DNA of 64,000 nt, taken from NCBI GenBank assembly GCA_001899855.1, contig MKWR01000024.1:18474-82473 (forward strand). Direction: 5' to 3'. The translations under genes and the position numbers were made by a program. Under the pieces are notes generated by a model. It did no database searches. It saw only the letters and a program-made list of their open reading frames with translations, and was not told the DNA's origin. Position 1 is the stretch's first letter. Every line of letters begins with the position of its first letter. This DNA comes from Lysobacterales bacterium 63-13. GTDB taxonomy: Bacteria; Pseudomonadota; Gammaproteobacteria; Xanthomonadales; Rhodanobacteraceae. Below, piece by piece: positions 18,187 through 27,610 of this stretch.

Positions 18187-19154
18187 GCGAAGTGCTCCCA
18201 GCCCTTGCCTTGGATGTGCTTGCGATCACCATTCCGATCGAGCACATGCACGCCCGCTCCGGCAATCACGCGACCGATGCGGGAAACCCGGCAACCGGCC
18301 TTGGACATTGCTGCCTGCATCGCCGCGATCTGCGCCTCGGCGACAGTGAAGGCCAGTTCGTAATCATCGCCACCGTGCAATTGCAGGGCACGCGCGGTGT
18401 CGACATCGAAGCACTCGAACAAGGCAGTCGAACCCGGCAGGCCATCCTCCTCGATCTCGATGCCGACACCGCTGGCGCGAGCGACATGGCCGAGATCGGC
18501 AAGCAGGCCATCGGAGACATCGATGCAGGCATGGGCCAGGTCAAGCAAGGCAAGCCCGGCAGCGACGCGCGGCGAGGGGCGGTTGAGGCGCGCCATCAGC
18601 GTGGCGCAGGCCGCGTCCATTGCCGAATCCTTCGCCAATTGCGCCTGCAGGCAACGCAGGCCGCCTGCGGCATCGCCCAATATGCCGCTGACAAAGACGC
18701 CATCACCGATGCCAGCCGCATCGCGGCGCAAGGCGCGTCCGCTCGGCACGAAGCCATGCACGGCAACCGTGATCGACAGTGGCCCGCGCGTGGTGTCGCC
18801 GCCAATCAGGTCGAGCTGGTGAAGCGCGGCCAGTTCGGCAAATCCATCGACGAAGCGGCTGACGAAATCGGCATCTGCCGTGGGCAGGGTCAGGCTCAGC
18901 AAGGCCCATGCCGGCGTCGCGCCCATGGCGGCGAGGTCACTCAGGTTGACCGCGAGTGATTTCCAGCCAAGGTCGGCGGCATCGGTATCGAGCGGAAAAT
19001 GCACGCCCGCAACCAGCGTGTCGACACAGCACACCAACTCGTGGCCGGCAGGAACCGCAACCACGGCCGCGTCGTCGCCAATGCCGAGGCGCACGTCGGC
19101 ACGCGCCTTCGGGCAACGTCGCTTGATCAATTCAATCAGGTCGAATTCGGCCAT
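18183..19154 (-). CDS. thiL: Thiamine-monophosphate kinase
   Basis: ATP-dependent kinase that makes thiamine diphosphate from thiamine monophosphate. It has 323 residues. Motifs in order: EFDLIELIKRR, LGIGDDAAVVAVPAG (Mg-ATP site), CVDTLVAGVHFPLDTDAADL, LAVNLSDLAAMGATPAW, LIGGDTTRGPLSITVAVHG and CIDVSDGLLADLGH. All the acidic metal ligands appear present. It is third in ribH-nusB-thiL-pgpA, a conserved gammaproteobacterial order, lying 33 bp after nusB and overlapping pgpA. Confidence 0.96.
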   Translation of the reverse strand: MAEFDLIELIKRRCPKARADVRLGIGDDAAVVAVPAGHELVCCVDTLVAGVHFPLDTDAADLGWKSLAVNLSDLAAMGATPAWALLSLTLPTADADFVSRFVDGFAELAALHQLDLIGGDTTRGPLSITVAVHGFVPSGRALRRDAAGIGDGVFVSGILGDAAGGLRCLQAQLAKDSAMDAACATLMARLNRPSPRVAAGLALLDLAHACIDVSDGLLADLGHVARASGVGIEIEEDGLPGSTALFECFDVDTARALQLHGGDDYELAFTVAEAQIAAMQAAMSKAGCRVSRIGRVIAGAGVHVLDRNGDRKHIQGKGWEHFA

Positions 19155-19187
19155 TGCGGCAATCGCAGCGAGCGCAAGCGCCTTGCC

Positions 19188-19661
19188 TCAGCGACCCTTG
19201 CTGCGGTATTCGACTTGCCGCCACTCGCCGGCCAGCTTGTCGAGCACGCCGTTGACATAGGTGTGGCCCTGGTCGGCACCGAAACGCTTGGTCACTTCCA
19301 GCGCTTCGTTGATGACCACCCGATACGGCACATCCGCGCGGTAACGCAATTCGTAGGCGGCAATGCGCATCACCGCGCGTTCGATGGGATCGACTTCGGC
19401 AATCTCGCGATCGATGTATTGACGGATGCCGGCATCGAGTTCAGCGAGATGCTTTTCGACGCCACGCAGCAGATCCTCGAAATACTCGAGGTCGGCGATT
19501 TCCATGTCCTGCTCGTGGCGGAACTGCTCGATCACCTGGATCATGCGGTTGCCGCCGACCTGCCAGGCATAGATTGCCTGCAGGGCGCGCCGGCGCGAGC
19601 GCGAGCGCGCGGCAAGGTCGACGCCTTCGGGGCGCTGCGGATGATTCACAGGTTTCTCCAT
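19188..19661 (-). CDS. nusB: Transcription antitermination factor NusB
   Basis: RNA-binding protein that joins NusE (S10) on boxA for processive rRNA transcription. It has 157 residues. Helical core: [19 protein letters not shown] (boxA-binding N-terminal arginine-rich helix), [34 protein letters not shown] and [15 protein letters not shown], ending with [10 protein letters not shown]. These are standard NusB blocks. It overlaps the 3' end of ribH by 16 bp, so the two are coupled. Confidence 0.95.
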   Translation of the reverse strand: MEKPVNHPQRPEGVDLAARSRSRRRALQAIYAWQVGGNRMIQVIEQFRHEQDMEIADLEYFEDLLRGVEKHLAELDAGIRQYIDREIAEVDPIERAVMRIAAYELRYRADVPYRVVINEALEVTKRFGADQGHTYVNGVLDKLAGEWRQVEYRSKGR

Positions 19662-20110
19662 AGATCGATCATTTCCAGCGCCGCCAGCGCGATTTCCTCA
19701 CCCTTGTTGCCATGCTTGCCGCCTGCCCGTGCTTCGGCATCGGCATGATTCTCCACCGCCAGCACGCCGTTCAAAACGGGAATCCGCTGTTCGACGGCTA
19801 CACGCATCAAGCCCTCCGCGCAGCCATCGGCGACATGTTCATAGTGCCGCGTATCGCCGCGCACCACGCAACCCAGCGCCAGGATCGCCGCATGCCGACC
19901 TGCCGCGGCCAGCTTCGCGGCAACGGCCGGAATCTCCCAGGCCCCCGGCACGCGCACCAGATCGATCGCCTCCGCGGCAACGCCGTGATCGAGCAAGGCT
20001 CGATGCGCACCGGCGATCAGCGCATCGATGATGCGCGGATTCCAGCGACTCGCGATGATCGCAAGGCGGGTGTCGGCGTGGGCACGCACGGTACCGTTGA
20101 TGACGGCCAT
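19646..20110 (-). CDS. ribH: 6,7-dimethyl-8-ribityllumazine synthase
   Basis: Condenses 5-amino-6-ribitylamino-uracil with dihydroxybutanone phosphate in riboflavin synthesis. About 154 residues. Blocks: [56 protein letters not shown] (catalytic His in this block), [20 protein letters not shown] and [16 protein letters not shown] 20110 is preferred because it has AGGA five bases upstream (GCAGGATCCG); a GTG at 20128 would add six residues. It begins the ribH-nusB-thiL-pgpA operon; ribA/ribB are not in the window. Confidence 0.95.
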   Translation of the reverse strand: MAVINGTVRAHADTRLAIIASRWNPRIIDALIAGAHRALLDHGVAAEAIDLVRVPGAWEIPAVAAKLAAAGRHAAILALGCVVRGDTRHYEHVADGCAEGLMRVAVEQRIPVLNGVLAVENHADAEARAGGKHGNKGEEIALAALEMIDLWRNL

Positions 20111-20257
20111 CGGATCCTGCTTCTTCACGGGTCGGCCTTGGAAGGCAAGGCGCGGGCGCGCAGTCTAGCGGACAGTCGTCGCTGGCCCAAGCGATCAGGG
20201 AAAGTTGCCAGTCAAGGCAACGCTGCCCCATGGTGCAACCGCCATGCTGTCCAGCAG

Positions 20258-20284
20258 CTTCGCCACGCGTGCCGCGTGGCGAAG
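20258..20284 (-). terminator. Strong hairpin between the protease gene and ribH
   Basis: CTTCGCCACGC-GTGCC-GCGTGGCGAAG is a perfect 11-bp stem with a 5-base loop, 74 bp downstream of the protease stop. There is no T-run, so it may slow or end transcription with Rho or protect the 3' end. Confidence 0.55.
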
Positions 20285-20357
20285 CGAAGTCGGATTGCCT
20301 TGGCACGCCGTGCGATGTGCATGGCGAACCTGGGCGGCGCAGTTCCTGCGAATCCGA

Positions 20358-22073
20358 TCAGGGATTCTCGAAGCCGTGCTTGAAGATCAGGTCGGGCAAG
20401 GCCGGAACCGTCACGTTGTAGCTGCAACTCGTGTTGTAGGCCGAGGCCAGCGCATTGATCTGCGTGGCCGAGTAGCCCGATGCGGCGGCGGCGTTGATGA
20501 TCGCCTGCGCCGCGACCTTCTGCGACGCGCTGCCGCTGGTCATGGCCAGCCCCAGCAACATGGCCTTGTCCATGGCATCGCGACCGATCGCAACCCAGGC
20601 GACCATGTTGCACGAAGCCCAGTATTGGCCTTGGTCGTGGATGCCACTGCCGATATTTCCCGGGTAGCTGTGTCCGATGTTCCAGTTGGTCACGCGACCA
20701 CCCCAGTACTGGTTGTGGCCATCCCAGTGGAACATCCAGAACCATTGCGGATCGGCGGGTGTCCAGTGTCCGGTCGAACGGTTGTAGGAACTGGCGAAAT
20801 AATCGCCGACGCCTTCGGACAGGCCTTCGTTCTGCGACAGGCCGCCATTGGTGATCCAGTCATGCAGGCCGTGGCCAAGCTCGTGCAGGATCACATCGGC
20901 ATCTTCCGCATCGTCGACGCCACCTTCACCAAACTGCAACTGGTCGCTGCCGGACGAGAACGATGAATTGTCATCGCCATTGAACCCGTGTGGATCGAAG
21001 CGCACGCCGCCGGCCACCGTGTTCGGCACCACGGTCACGCCCAGGGTCTGGTTGAGATAGCGCATTTGCTTGTCGATCAGGTGGTAGACATTCGGGCCTT
21101 CGAACTTCTGGTTGGCGCGGGTGACGCTGAAATCGGGCGTGGCCGGGGTCGGGCAATCGTTGACGCCACCGCTGGGTGCGGCCCAGTCCTGGCAGCGTGC
21201 CCATGGGCCTTCGAGCCTGTAGACGCCTGCGCTCTGGGTGATGTCACGCAAGGTCACGCTGATCAGTTGTCCGGTCAGCCCGGCTGAATCGGCATCGCTG
21301 GCATCGGTCAATCCGCCGCTGCCGTAGGTGGCCCTGGCCGTGGTCAGCGGATCGGGATCGAAAACCGTGGCGGTGCCATCGACGTAGTACTCGGTGTTGC
21401 GGAAATCGATTAACTCGCCCGTACCCGCATCGGCGACGAGCTCCCACTCACCGGCCTTTTGCGCATCGCGGATCACATAGACCCAGGCCAGTCGCGTCGG
21501 CTGCGCATCGGCATAGACCATCAACTTCGGCGCCAGCACATCACTTGCGGCCGGCATGCCGAACGCCTGCACGACCTGCTTGCGCACATCGTCGGCGGTG
21601 CGCGCGGGTTGAACCGGAATGGCGTCGATCGACGGCCTTGCCTCGCTGCTGACGAAGATCACCTCGCCATCGGGTTTCACCGATACCGCGATATCGCTGC
21701 CATATACGGGCACGCCATCCAGCGCCTGCTGGAAACGCACGACGGAAAATCCGCCATCGTTGCGTTGGTGGGCGGTGGTCAGTGTCGCCGGACTGCTGGC
21801 GATGCCAAGCTGGGCGGCGCGCTCCGCCATGAATTCCCTGGCCATTGCTTCGGCGCTGCCACGCACGCGCGCGCGAAAGCCAGGTTGGTACAACGTGGTC
21901 GCGCGACCGTCGGCGGCAAATCGCCCTTCGGCGGTTTCGAGTGCGGCGGTGGCATTGAAAGCCGGCTTGTTCTGCAATGATTGCGCAACGGGTTGCAGGG
22001 CCAGTGCCGAGCCGCAGAGTCCGCCCAGGGCGATGGTGATTGCAGCAAGCAGGATGATGGATGGTTTGCTCAT
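20358..22073 (-). CDS. Secreted zinc metalloprotease (thermolysin/fungalysin-like gluzincin)
   Basis: 571 residues with ribosome site GAGGA five bases before ATG. Signal peptide to about ALALQP (~27). An FTP/PepSY-type propeptide follows (TTAHQRNDGGFSVVRFQQAL, VPVYGSDIAVSVKPDGEV), then a catalytic domain with HELGH at 397-401 and ExxxD at 420-424 (NEGLSEGVGD), the HExxH-x18-ExxxD pattern of gluzincins. VILHELGHGLHDWI and GDYFASSYNRS are close to M36/M4 enzymes. It probably digests extracellular protein after propeptide removal. The C-terminus DLIFKHGFENP carries the same tag as two other secreted proteins here. Monocistronic, with a hairpin downstream. The exact peptidase family (M36 or M4) is uncertain. 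Confidence 0.85.
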   Translation of the reverse strand: MSKPSIILLAAITIALGGLCGSALALQPVAQSLQNKPAFNATAALETAEGRFAADGRATTLYQPGFRARVRGSAEAMAREFMAERAAQLGIASSPATLTTAHQRNDGGFSVVRFQQALDGVPVYGSDIAVSVKPDGEVIFVSSEARPSIDAIPVQPARTADDVRKQVVQAFGMPAASDVLAPKLMVYADAQPTRLAWVYVIRDAQKAGEWELVADAGTGELIDFRNTEYYVDGTATVFDPDPLTTARATYGSGGLTDASDADSAGLTGQLISVTLRDITQSAGVYRLEGPWARCQDWAAPSGGVNDCPTPATPDFSVTRANQKFEGPNVYHLIDKQMRYLNQTLGVTVVPNTVAGGVRFDPHGFNGDDNSSFSSGSDQLQFGEGGVDDAEDADVILHELGHGLHDWITNGGLSQNEGLSEGVGDYFASSYNRSTGHWTPADPQWFWMFHWDGHNQYWGGRVTNWNIGHSYPGNIGSGIHDQGQYWASCNMVAWVAIGRDAMDKAMLLGLAMTSGSASQKVAAQAIINAAAASGYSATQINALASAYNTSCSYNVTVPALPDLIFKHGFENP

Positions 22074-22318
22074 GGAATCCTCGTTGATCAGTCGGCACAG
22101 CCCGATGCGCGATGGCGGAGTTCAAGCGCTGCCCGGGATCGGGATTGCTCCGCAGTGCGTGGATTCTGCCACCGGATGGCCGTGATCCGCTCATTCCCGA
22201 GGCGGAATCATGGTCGATCGACCTGCATGTTGTCGTGCGCAATACTTGCCCGGGCCAGCTTTGCTACCCTGCAAAACCCCGCGCAGGCGTGTATCATGCG
22301 CGCCCCATTCATCCATCC

Positions 22319-22334
22319 ATCCGCATTGAAGGAT
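22319..22334 (+). promoter_or_regulatory. Candidate dyad before metK (third, weaker member of a set)
   Basis: ATCC-N8-GGAT, followed directly by TATATG. The centre and the position relative to TATA match the dyads before ahcY and metF, and the two outer variant bases (C/G) change together. However, GAAGGA here also serves as the metK ribosome site, so the resemblance may be chance. Confidence 0.3.
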
Positions 22335-22344
22335 ATATGACGAA

Positions 22345-23544
<1,200 letters not shown>

Positions 23545-23557
23545 GCGTTGCACGCGT

Positions 23558-23581
23558 GCCCGTCACTGCATGGTGACGGGC
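23558..23581 (+). terminator. Hairpin after metK
   Basis: GCCCGTCAC-TGCATG-GTGACGGGC is a perfect 9-bp stem 13 bp after the metK stop, followed only by ATTG. It is probably the metK terminator despite the missing T-run. Confidence 0.6.
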
Positions 23582-23678
23582 ATTGCGGTACTTCGCCGCA
23601 GCCGGCGAAGCCGATTGCCTGGCGTGCATGCGCCTCGCACAATGCCTGTCCGATCCGTTGCTTGCAGGCCTGCCAACC

Positions 23679-24827
23679 GTGACCTCCCCTCTCGCCGAGC
23701 TGCGCGCCGGAATCGACCAGGCCGATGACGAGCTGGTGGCCGTGCTGGCGCGGCGGATCCGCCTCACCGCCGAAGTCGGTGCCTTGAAATCGCGCCACGG
23801 CCTGCCCCTGTATGTCCCCGAGCGCGAAGCGCAGTTGCTTGCCGCCCGCCGTGAAAAAGCCGCAGCGGCCGGTGTCGATGCGGATTTGATCGAGGACATT
23901 CTGCGCCGGGTCATGCGCGAGAGTTACAGCGCACAGGGAACCGACTTCCCTGCGGCGGGTGATTGCAGCCGCGCCGTGGTCGTGGTCGGCGGCGGCGGTG
24001 CCCTCGGCCGCTGCCTGGCTTCATTCTTCATGCGCTCCGGCTACACCGTGCGCATCCTCGAGAAAGACGACTGGGAGCAGGCCCCGACCCTGCTCGCCGA
24101 CGCCGGCCTGGTGCTCGTTGCCGTGCCAATCGAACATACTCTCGCGGTGATCGCGAAGCTGCCGCAACTGCCGGATGACTGCATCCTCGCCGACATCACC
24201 AGCATCAAGCAGGCCCCGCTGAAAGCCATGCTGGATGTGCACAGAGGCCCGGTGCTGGGCCTGCATCCGATGTTCGGCCCCGACATCAAGAGTCTCGCCA
24301 AGCAGGTGGTCGTGGCCTGTGCAGGCCGCGACGCGCAGCGCTGCCAATGGCTGGTCGACCAGTTCGGCATCTGGGGCGCGGTCGTGCGCGAGGAATTGCC
24401 CGAGCGCCACGATCGGGCCATGGAGTTGATCCAGGCCATGCGCCACTTCACCAGCATGGTCTACGGCATTTTCCTGCAGCGCGAGAACGCCGATCTCGAT
24501 GAACTGATGCGCCTGAGTTCACCGATCTATCGCCTGGAACTGGCCATGGTCGGGCGCCTCTTTGCGCAATCACCGGAACTCTATGCCGACATCATCATGG
24601 CCGCGGACGGTCTGCCCGCCCTGCTCGATCAATACCGCGGCGTCCTCGATGATCTCCTCAAGCGCGTGCGCAACCACCAGCGCGCTGAATTGATCGAGGA
24701 CTTCAACCAGGCCCGCGACTACTTCGGCGATCTCGCCCCGGCCCTGCTGCGCGAAAGCAGCGAGCTGCTGCGCAAGGCCCATGATGCGCGCAGTCCGCTC
24801 AGGGCGATTGATCGGGGTCCGAAATAG
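23679..24827 (+). CDS. tyrA: Bifunctional chorismate mutase / prephenate dehydrogenase (T-protein)
   Basis: Converts chorismate to prephenate, then to 4-hydroxyphenylpyruvate for tyrosine. From GTG 23679 it has 382 residues (E. coli 373). The N-terminal AroQ domain reads LAELRAGIDQADDELVAVLA, with RRIRLTAEVGALKSRHGL and the conserved PEREAQLLAARRE. The dehydrogenase domain opens with VVVVGGGGALGRCLASFF (NAD loop) and contains DITSIKQAPL, GLHPMFGPDI and ELIQAMRHFTSMVYG. GTG 23679 places MTSPLAELRAGIDQ like the E. coli start; ATG 23628 would add 17 residues. The protein is closely similar in layout to enteric TyrA; feedback by tyrosine is expected from the family. Confidence 0.93.
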   Translation: MTSPLAELRAGIDQADDELVAVLARRIRLTAEVGALKSRHGLPLYVPEREAQLLAARREKAAAAGVDADLIEDILRRVMRESYSAQGTDFPAAGDCSRAVVVVGGGGALGRCLASFFMRSGYTVRILEKDDWEQAPTLLADAGLVLVAVPIEHTLAVIAKLPQLPDDCILADITSIKQAPLKAMLDVHRGPVLGLHPMFGPDIKSLAKQVVVACAGRDAQRCQWLVDQFGIWGAVVREELPERHDRAMELIQAMRHFTSMVYGIFLQRENADLDELMRLSSPIYRLELAMVGRLFAQSPELYADIIMAADGLPALLDQYRGVLDDLLKRVRNHQRAELIEDFNQARDYFGDLAPALLRESSELLRKAHDARSPLRAIDRGPK

Positions 24828-24856
24828 TCGCTGCTGCATGCCACGCCGGTACCCGT

Positions 24857-24921
24857 CACACCCGCTTGGCTTCCTTCGAGATCGCCGCTATCTGCGCTTC
24901 GCTGAATTTCGACAGGCGCAC
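24857..24921 (-). pseudogene. IS3-family orfA N-terminal remnant
   Basis: From GTG 24921 the translation is RLSKFSEAQIAAISKEAKRV then stop. IS3-family orfA transposase subunits start with a very similar helix (for example 'KSKFSE.QI..ILKEAE.G'). Only ~21 codons remain; no helix-turn-helix follows. Confidence 0.55.
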
Positions 24922-25020
24922 AAGGGTGGATCCTCTGTTTGCCCCCTGCCCAGTAACCGGTGCCAGCCAAAACCAGAGGGTTTCGGCGAAACTGACCCAA
25001 AAAGAAGCGGTATTTCCGCC

Positions 25021-25090
25021 ATGAAAAAGTCGAAGTTTACTGAGCCATTCTCCGGGAGATCACCGAGGACAGGGCCAATAGCCGCAACTC
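25021..25090 (+). pseudogene. Second IS3-type orfA remnant with internal deletion
   Basis: ATG 25021 gives MKKSKFTE, again the orfA start; the frame then breaks, but ILREITEDRA can be read in another frame right after, as expected if a short segment were deleted from '...QI..ILRE...'. It is divergent to the remnant at 24857-24921, so two insertions or one rearranged element are possible. Confidence 0.45.
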
Positions 25091-25167
25091 GTCGCCCCAG
25101 TCGGGGCTGACAGGTTCCACGACAAGCCAAATTCATCGTGCTCCGTATTGCTCTCCACTCTTCATGT

Positions 25168-25368
25168 CTAGCTCTTGCTTTTGAGGTCGTTGACAAGATG
25201 CCCAGTTGCAAGGAGCACAAGTCCTGCAAGCAATGATAACGATCCAGAAATTACAGCCAGGAAAACAATGGGCTTTGCCGCACTGATCCCTGAAAACGCT
25301 GCTGCTGTGCTGCACACTGCAAGCAACAGACTAGCAATGAGCCATTTGAACAAATAACTGGCCTTCAT
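25168..25368 (-). CDS. Small two-helix membrane protein after Rhs tip A; candidate immunity protein
   Basis: 66 residues, starting MKASYLFKWLIASLLLAVCS, with a second hydrophobic stretch PIVFLAVISGSLSLLAGLVLL and a charged end (NDLKSKS). The ATG is 7 bp past the stop of the Rhs tip-A gene, the position normally used by Rhs/CDI immunity genes. Small membrane immunity proteins are known for pore-forming or membrane-acting toxins; applying that here is inference from position and topology. It belongs to no family I recognise. Base composition is AT-richer than the flanking housekeeping genes. Confidence 0.5.
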   Translation of the reverse strand: MKASYLFKWLIASLLLAVCSTAAAFSGISAAKPIVFLAVISGSLSLLAGLVLLATGHLVNDLKSKS

Positions 25369-25375
25369 ATTAATC

Positions 25376-26614
25376 TCACATGCAGATTCGAGTTGTGTGG
25401 CACCCCAGTATTCCCGCCCCTCCCATCACACCTTCTGGACTTCCTCCCACACCAAGAAAACCTCTTGAGACCGATGTACCACTGGTACTTTGCATCACCT
25501 GTCCCTGGCCTGCTATTCCCGCGCCGCCGATCCAATACGCACCCACGCTCGACTCCCCTCCTGAACAGATTTCCCCGGTTCCAAAGCTACCGGTAAATCC
25601 AAGCTCACCCTGCAATGGAATTCCAAGTCCGCCACCATTACATACCGTGCCATAAATACAGATATTTCCTTTAGTATCTACAGCAATGCCAGAGTCGGCC
25701 GATCCTGCCATCACGAACGCTTGGCCAAAGCCACCGGCACCGAACGAGAAGTTGTAGGTCACTTCTCCTCGCTGGTGGGCGTAGAATGATTCGCGCATTG
25801 GACCAGCTGGATACGTCCAAGGCCCTACGCCTTCTAAACCAAATGGGTCCACGATCGAAATCGGATTCCCTGCAACATAGGCATACGTATTCAACCCACC
25901 CGCCAATCCAATTGGATCGCTCTGCAGATAGCGCCCGGTGACCGGATCATAGTCCCGGAATCCGTTGTACCAGGTCCCCGTCTCGGCATCACGGATCTGC
26001 CCGGGGAAACCGAGGTTCAGGCCGCCGAATCCATCCAGGGTCACCGTGCTGTCGAACGCTTGATTGGAGGCGCGCCAGACGACAGCCTTTGATTGATTGG
26101 TCACAACCTCGGGCCTGCCAAAGTGATCGCCGTGGATGAAATAAGGGACATTTGCCTTCATTACCGCGATGGGTTCGCCACCAAGCCATGCAAACTGGCT
26201 CAATCCATTCACTGTATCGTAGTCCACCACGGTGGCACCCGATGGATCGTAGGCGAACACGCTCTGCACGACGCTCCCGCCCGCCGTGACCCGCTTGTAC
26301 ATTCGCTGCCCCATTGCATTGATGCGGTAGTCCACCGTAGTTGCGCCGATCGTTGCCGTGCGCAGTCGATTGAACACGTCATACGTGAATGTCTTTCCCG
26401 CCATGCTCGTGACATTGCCGTTGTTGTCATGGCCATAACTGCGCGCCGTGGCGCCAGTGAGGTTGGCAAGCCGATTGCTTCCGGGGGGAGTGACATAATT
26501 GGTTGTTGATCCGCCCAGGCTATGCGTCATTCGGTTGCCGTTTTCATCGTAAGTGTAGCCCCGATTGCCGGATGCGGAAGTCCGCCAAGCAATCGGAGAC
26601 ACGACAACAACCAA
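25376..26614 (-). pseudogene. Truncated Rhs core with C-terminal tip A
   Basis: The core ([76 protein letters not shown]) is the end of an Rhs/YD-repeat shell. The boundary motif [20 protein letters not shown]...DPFGLE is intact. After it comes a ~150-residue glycine-rich tip (from [10 protein letters not shown] to ending CHTTRICM) that I cannot assign to a toxin family. Upstream of about 26581 the homology to the second rhs copy stops abruptly, leaving no N-terminal part, signal or PAAR domain, so this is a displaced 3' cassette. The nominal start at 26614 is not a natural rhs start. The 3' partner is the 66-residue membrane protein. Confidence 0.75.
25882..26581. repeat. ~700-bp direct repeat, copy 1 (rhs core)
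   Basis: Aligns without gaps to 28513-29212 (constant offset of 2,631 bp), with only scattered substitutions. Both copies encode the same end of the Rhs core up to the tip boundary. Confidence 0.92.
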
Positions 26615-26617
26615 AAG

Positions 26618-27085
26618 TCAGGGCAAGTCTGGAGTACATACCTTTACTTTACTCCTGTACGCATCCAACTGATCCCGAGCCATCACGCTCCCCAGTTTTG
26701 TTGACGACTCCAGCCATGCCAGCGCTTCCCCCATTTCAGCGCAGTGATGACTCTCTCTCAATAAAAACCACATGTTGTACTGCGCTATTGAATCGCCGCC
26801 CAAAGCAGCAATAAGCAACCAATACCTGTACTTTAGAAAATCTTTTTTTGCGTCGAAGTGCCTTGATAATCGAAAAGCCGCATCGCTATCCCCGTTCTCG
26901 GCACGGCCAGCAAGCTCCTTCACTTGCCTGTCTTGAAGAATTGCTCCCTTCGATATGGCCACAGCATCTGACACAAAAATTATCGGTGCTGGTTCCGATG
27001 CTGGGAGGTTCGGCAGTACTTCCTGGGCCCTTAGCGCACATGGAAAGCACACCAGAGCACAAGCAAGCATCAAAGTCTTTTCCAC
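26618..27085 (-). CDS. Periplasmic Sel1-like protein; candidate partner of Rhs tip B
   Basis: 155 residues from a GTG at 27083-27085 that overlaps the stop of the tip-B fragment (TAGTG), so translation is coupled. Signal peptide MEKTLMLACALVCFPCALRA, cleaved near RAQ. The mature part has helical Sel1-like repeats: VKELAGRAENGDSDAAFRLS, RYWLLIAALGGDSIAQYNMW and GEALAWLESSTKLGSVMARD. Sel1 proteins are common as immunity or adaptor partners of polymorphic toxins. An exported partner suggests the toxin acts in the periplasm, which is inference. The gene ends four bases before the nominal start of the tip-A cassette. Confidence 0.6.
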   Translation of the reverse strand: MEKTLMLACALVCFPCALRAQEVLPNLPASEPAPIIFVSDAVAISKGAILQDRQVKELAGRAENGDSDAAFRLSRHFDAKKDFLKYRYWLLIAALGGDSIAQYNMWFLLRESHHCAEMGEALAWLESSTKLGSVMARDQLDAYRSKVKVCTPDLP

Positions 27086-27369
27086 TATTGACCCCCAGCA
27101 TGGAAATCAACCCACCGACCTGGATCGTTCAAGTTTTTGTTGCCGCTACCATCGTAGCCATAAATTCCCTGAAATGGCGCAAAAGGTGAGAATGCTATCC
27201 AAACCGCCTTATCAGGCGCACGGACACTCATCTGAAGAATGCTTGACAAGGTTTGCGCGGGAATTTCCCCTGCACGATTTTTCGACCCAACCTCACAGGA
27301 ATATACCTGAACTACTCTATAGGAAGATAAATTTGGCGTGTCTTTCCTAATCTGCTCTGCCAGTTGCAT
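27085..27369 (-). pseudogene. Orphan Rhs tip B (toxin-like C-terminus without core)
   Basis: 94 residues: RVVQVYSCEVGSKNRAGEIP, then PDKAVWIAFSPFAPFQGIYG and ending DPGRWVDFHAGGQ. The pattern 'V.(L/V)YSC..G......A..L' followed by an aromatic strand resembles C-terminal effector domains of Rhs or other polymorphic toxins, where the Cys may be catalytic. There is no Rhs core before it; the frame starts exactly where an unrelated plus-strand fragment ends (27369/27372), which marks a recombination joint. The stop overlaps the start of the exported Sel1-like partner. Confidence 0.5.
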
Positions 27370-27371
27370 CG

Positions 27372-27541
27372 GAGCAACGCGAACACCGCAACTTCGACGA
27401 CGCGCAGCGCGCCGGCGCGGCGTGGCTGCAACAGCACGGCGGCGACGGCATCGACCAGTGGATGGCGCAAGCGGCGCAGGCTTTGCGGCGCATGGGCTGG
27501 GATCACGACTACCGCAACGCGATCAGCAAGCGCGGGTTCTG
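27372..27541 (+). pseudogene. C-terminal fragment of an unidentified high-GC gene
   Basis: The plus-strand frame reads EQREHRNFDDAQRAGAAWLQ, then GIDQWMAQAAQALRRMGWDH and DYRNAISKRGF before a stop. Codon use is like the chromosomal genes (GC-rich third positions), unlike the surrounding rhs DNA. It has no start and no upstream part. I do not recognise the family. It is followed by a strong terminator. Confidence 0.45.
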
Positions 27542-27568
27542 ACGGCAACAACAAACAGCGGCTAAGAA

Positions 27569-27593
27569 GAAGCCCCGCGATGTGCGGGGCTTC
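27569..27593 (+). terminator. Strong bidirectional terminator-like hairpin
   Basis: GAAGCCCCGC-GATGT-GCGGGGCTTC is a perfect 10-bp stem between the plus-strand gene fragment and the end of the 141-residue partner protein. Confidence 0.75.
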
Positions 27594-27610
27594 GATGGAT
27601 CCAATTCGGA

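Larger units (their letters stand above)
24828..25167. other. 340-bp junction between tyrA and the rhs island, with IS3-type debris
   Basis: GC falls here compared with tyrA. Two short pieces resembling IS3-family orfA starts lie on opposite strands (24857-24921 minus, 25021-25090 plus). No intact gene is present. Confidence 0.6.

Noticed and set aside
22074..22344. SAM riboswitch before metK
   Set aside because: No SAM-I, SAM-II or SAM/SAH consensus blocks are readable in this 271-bp region.
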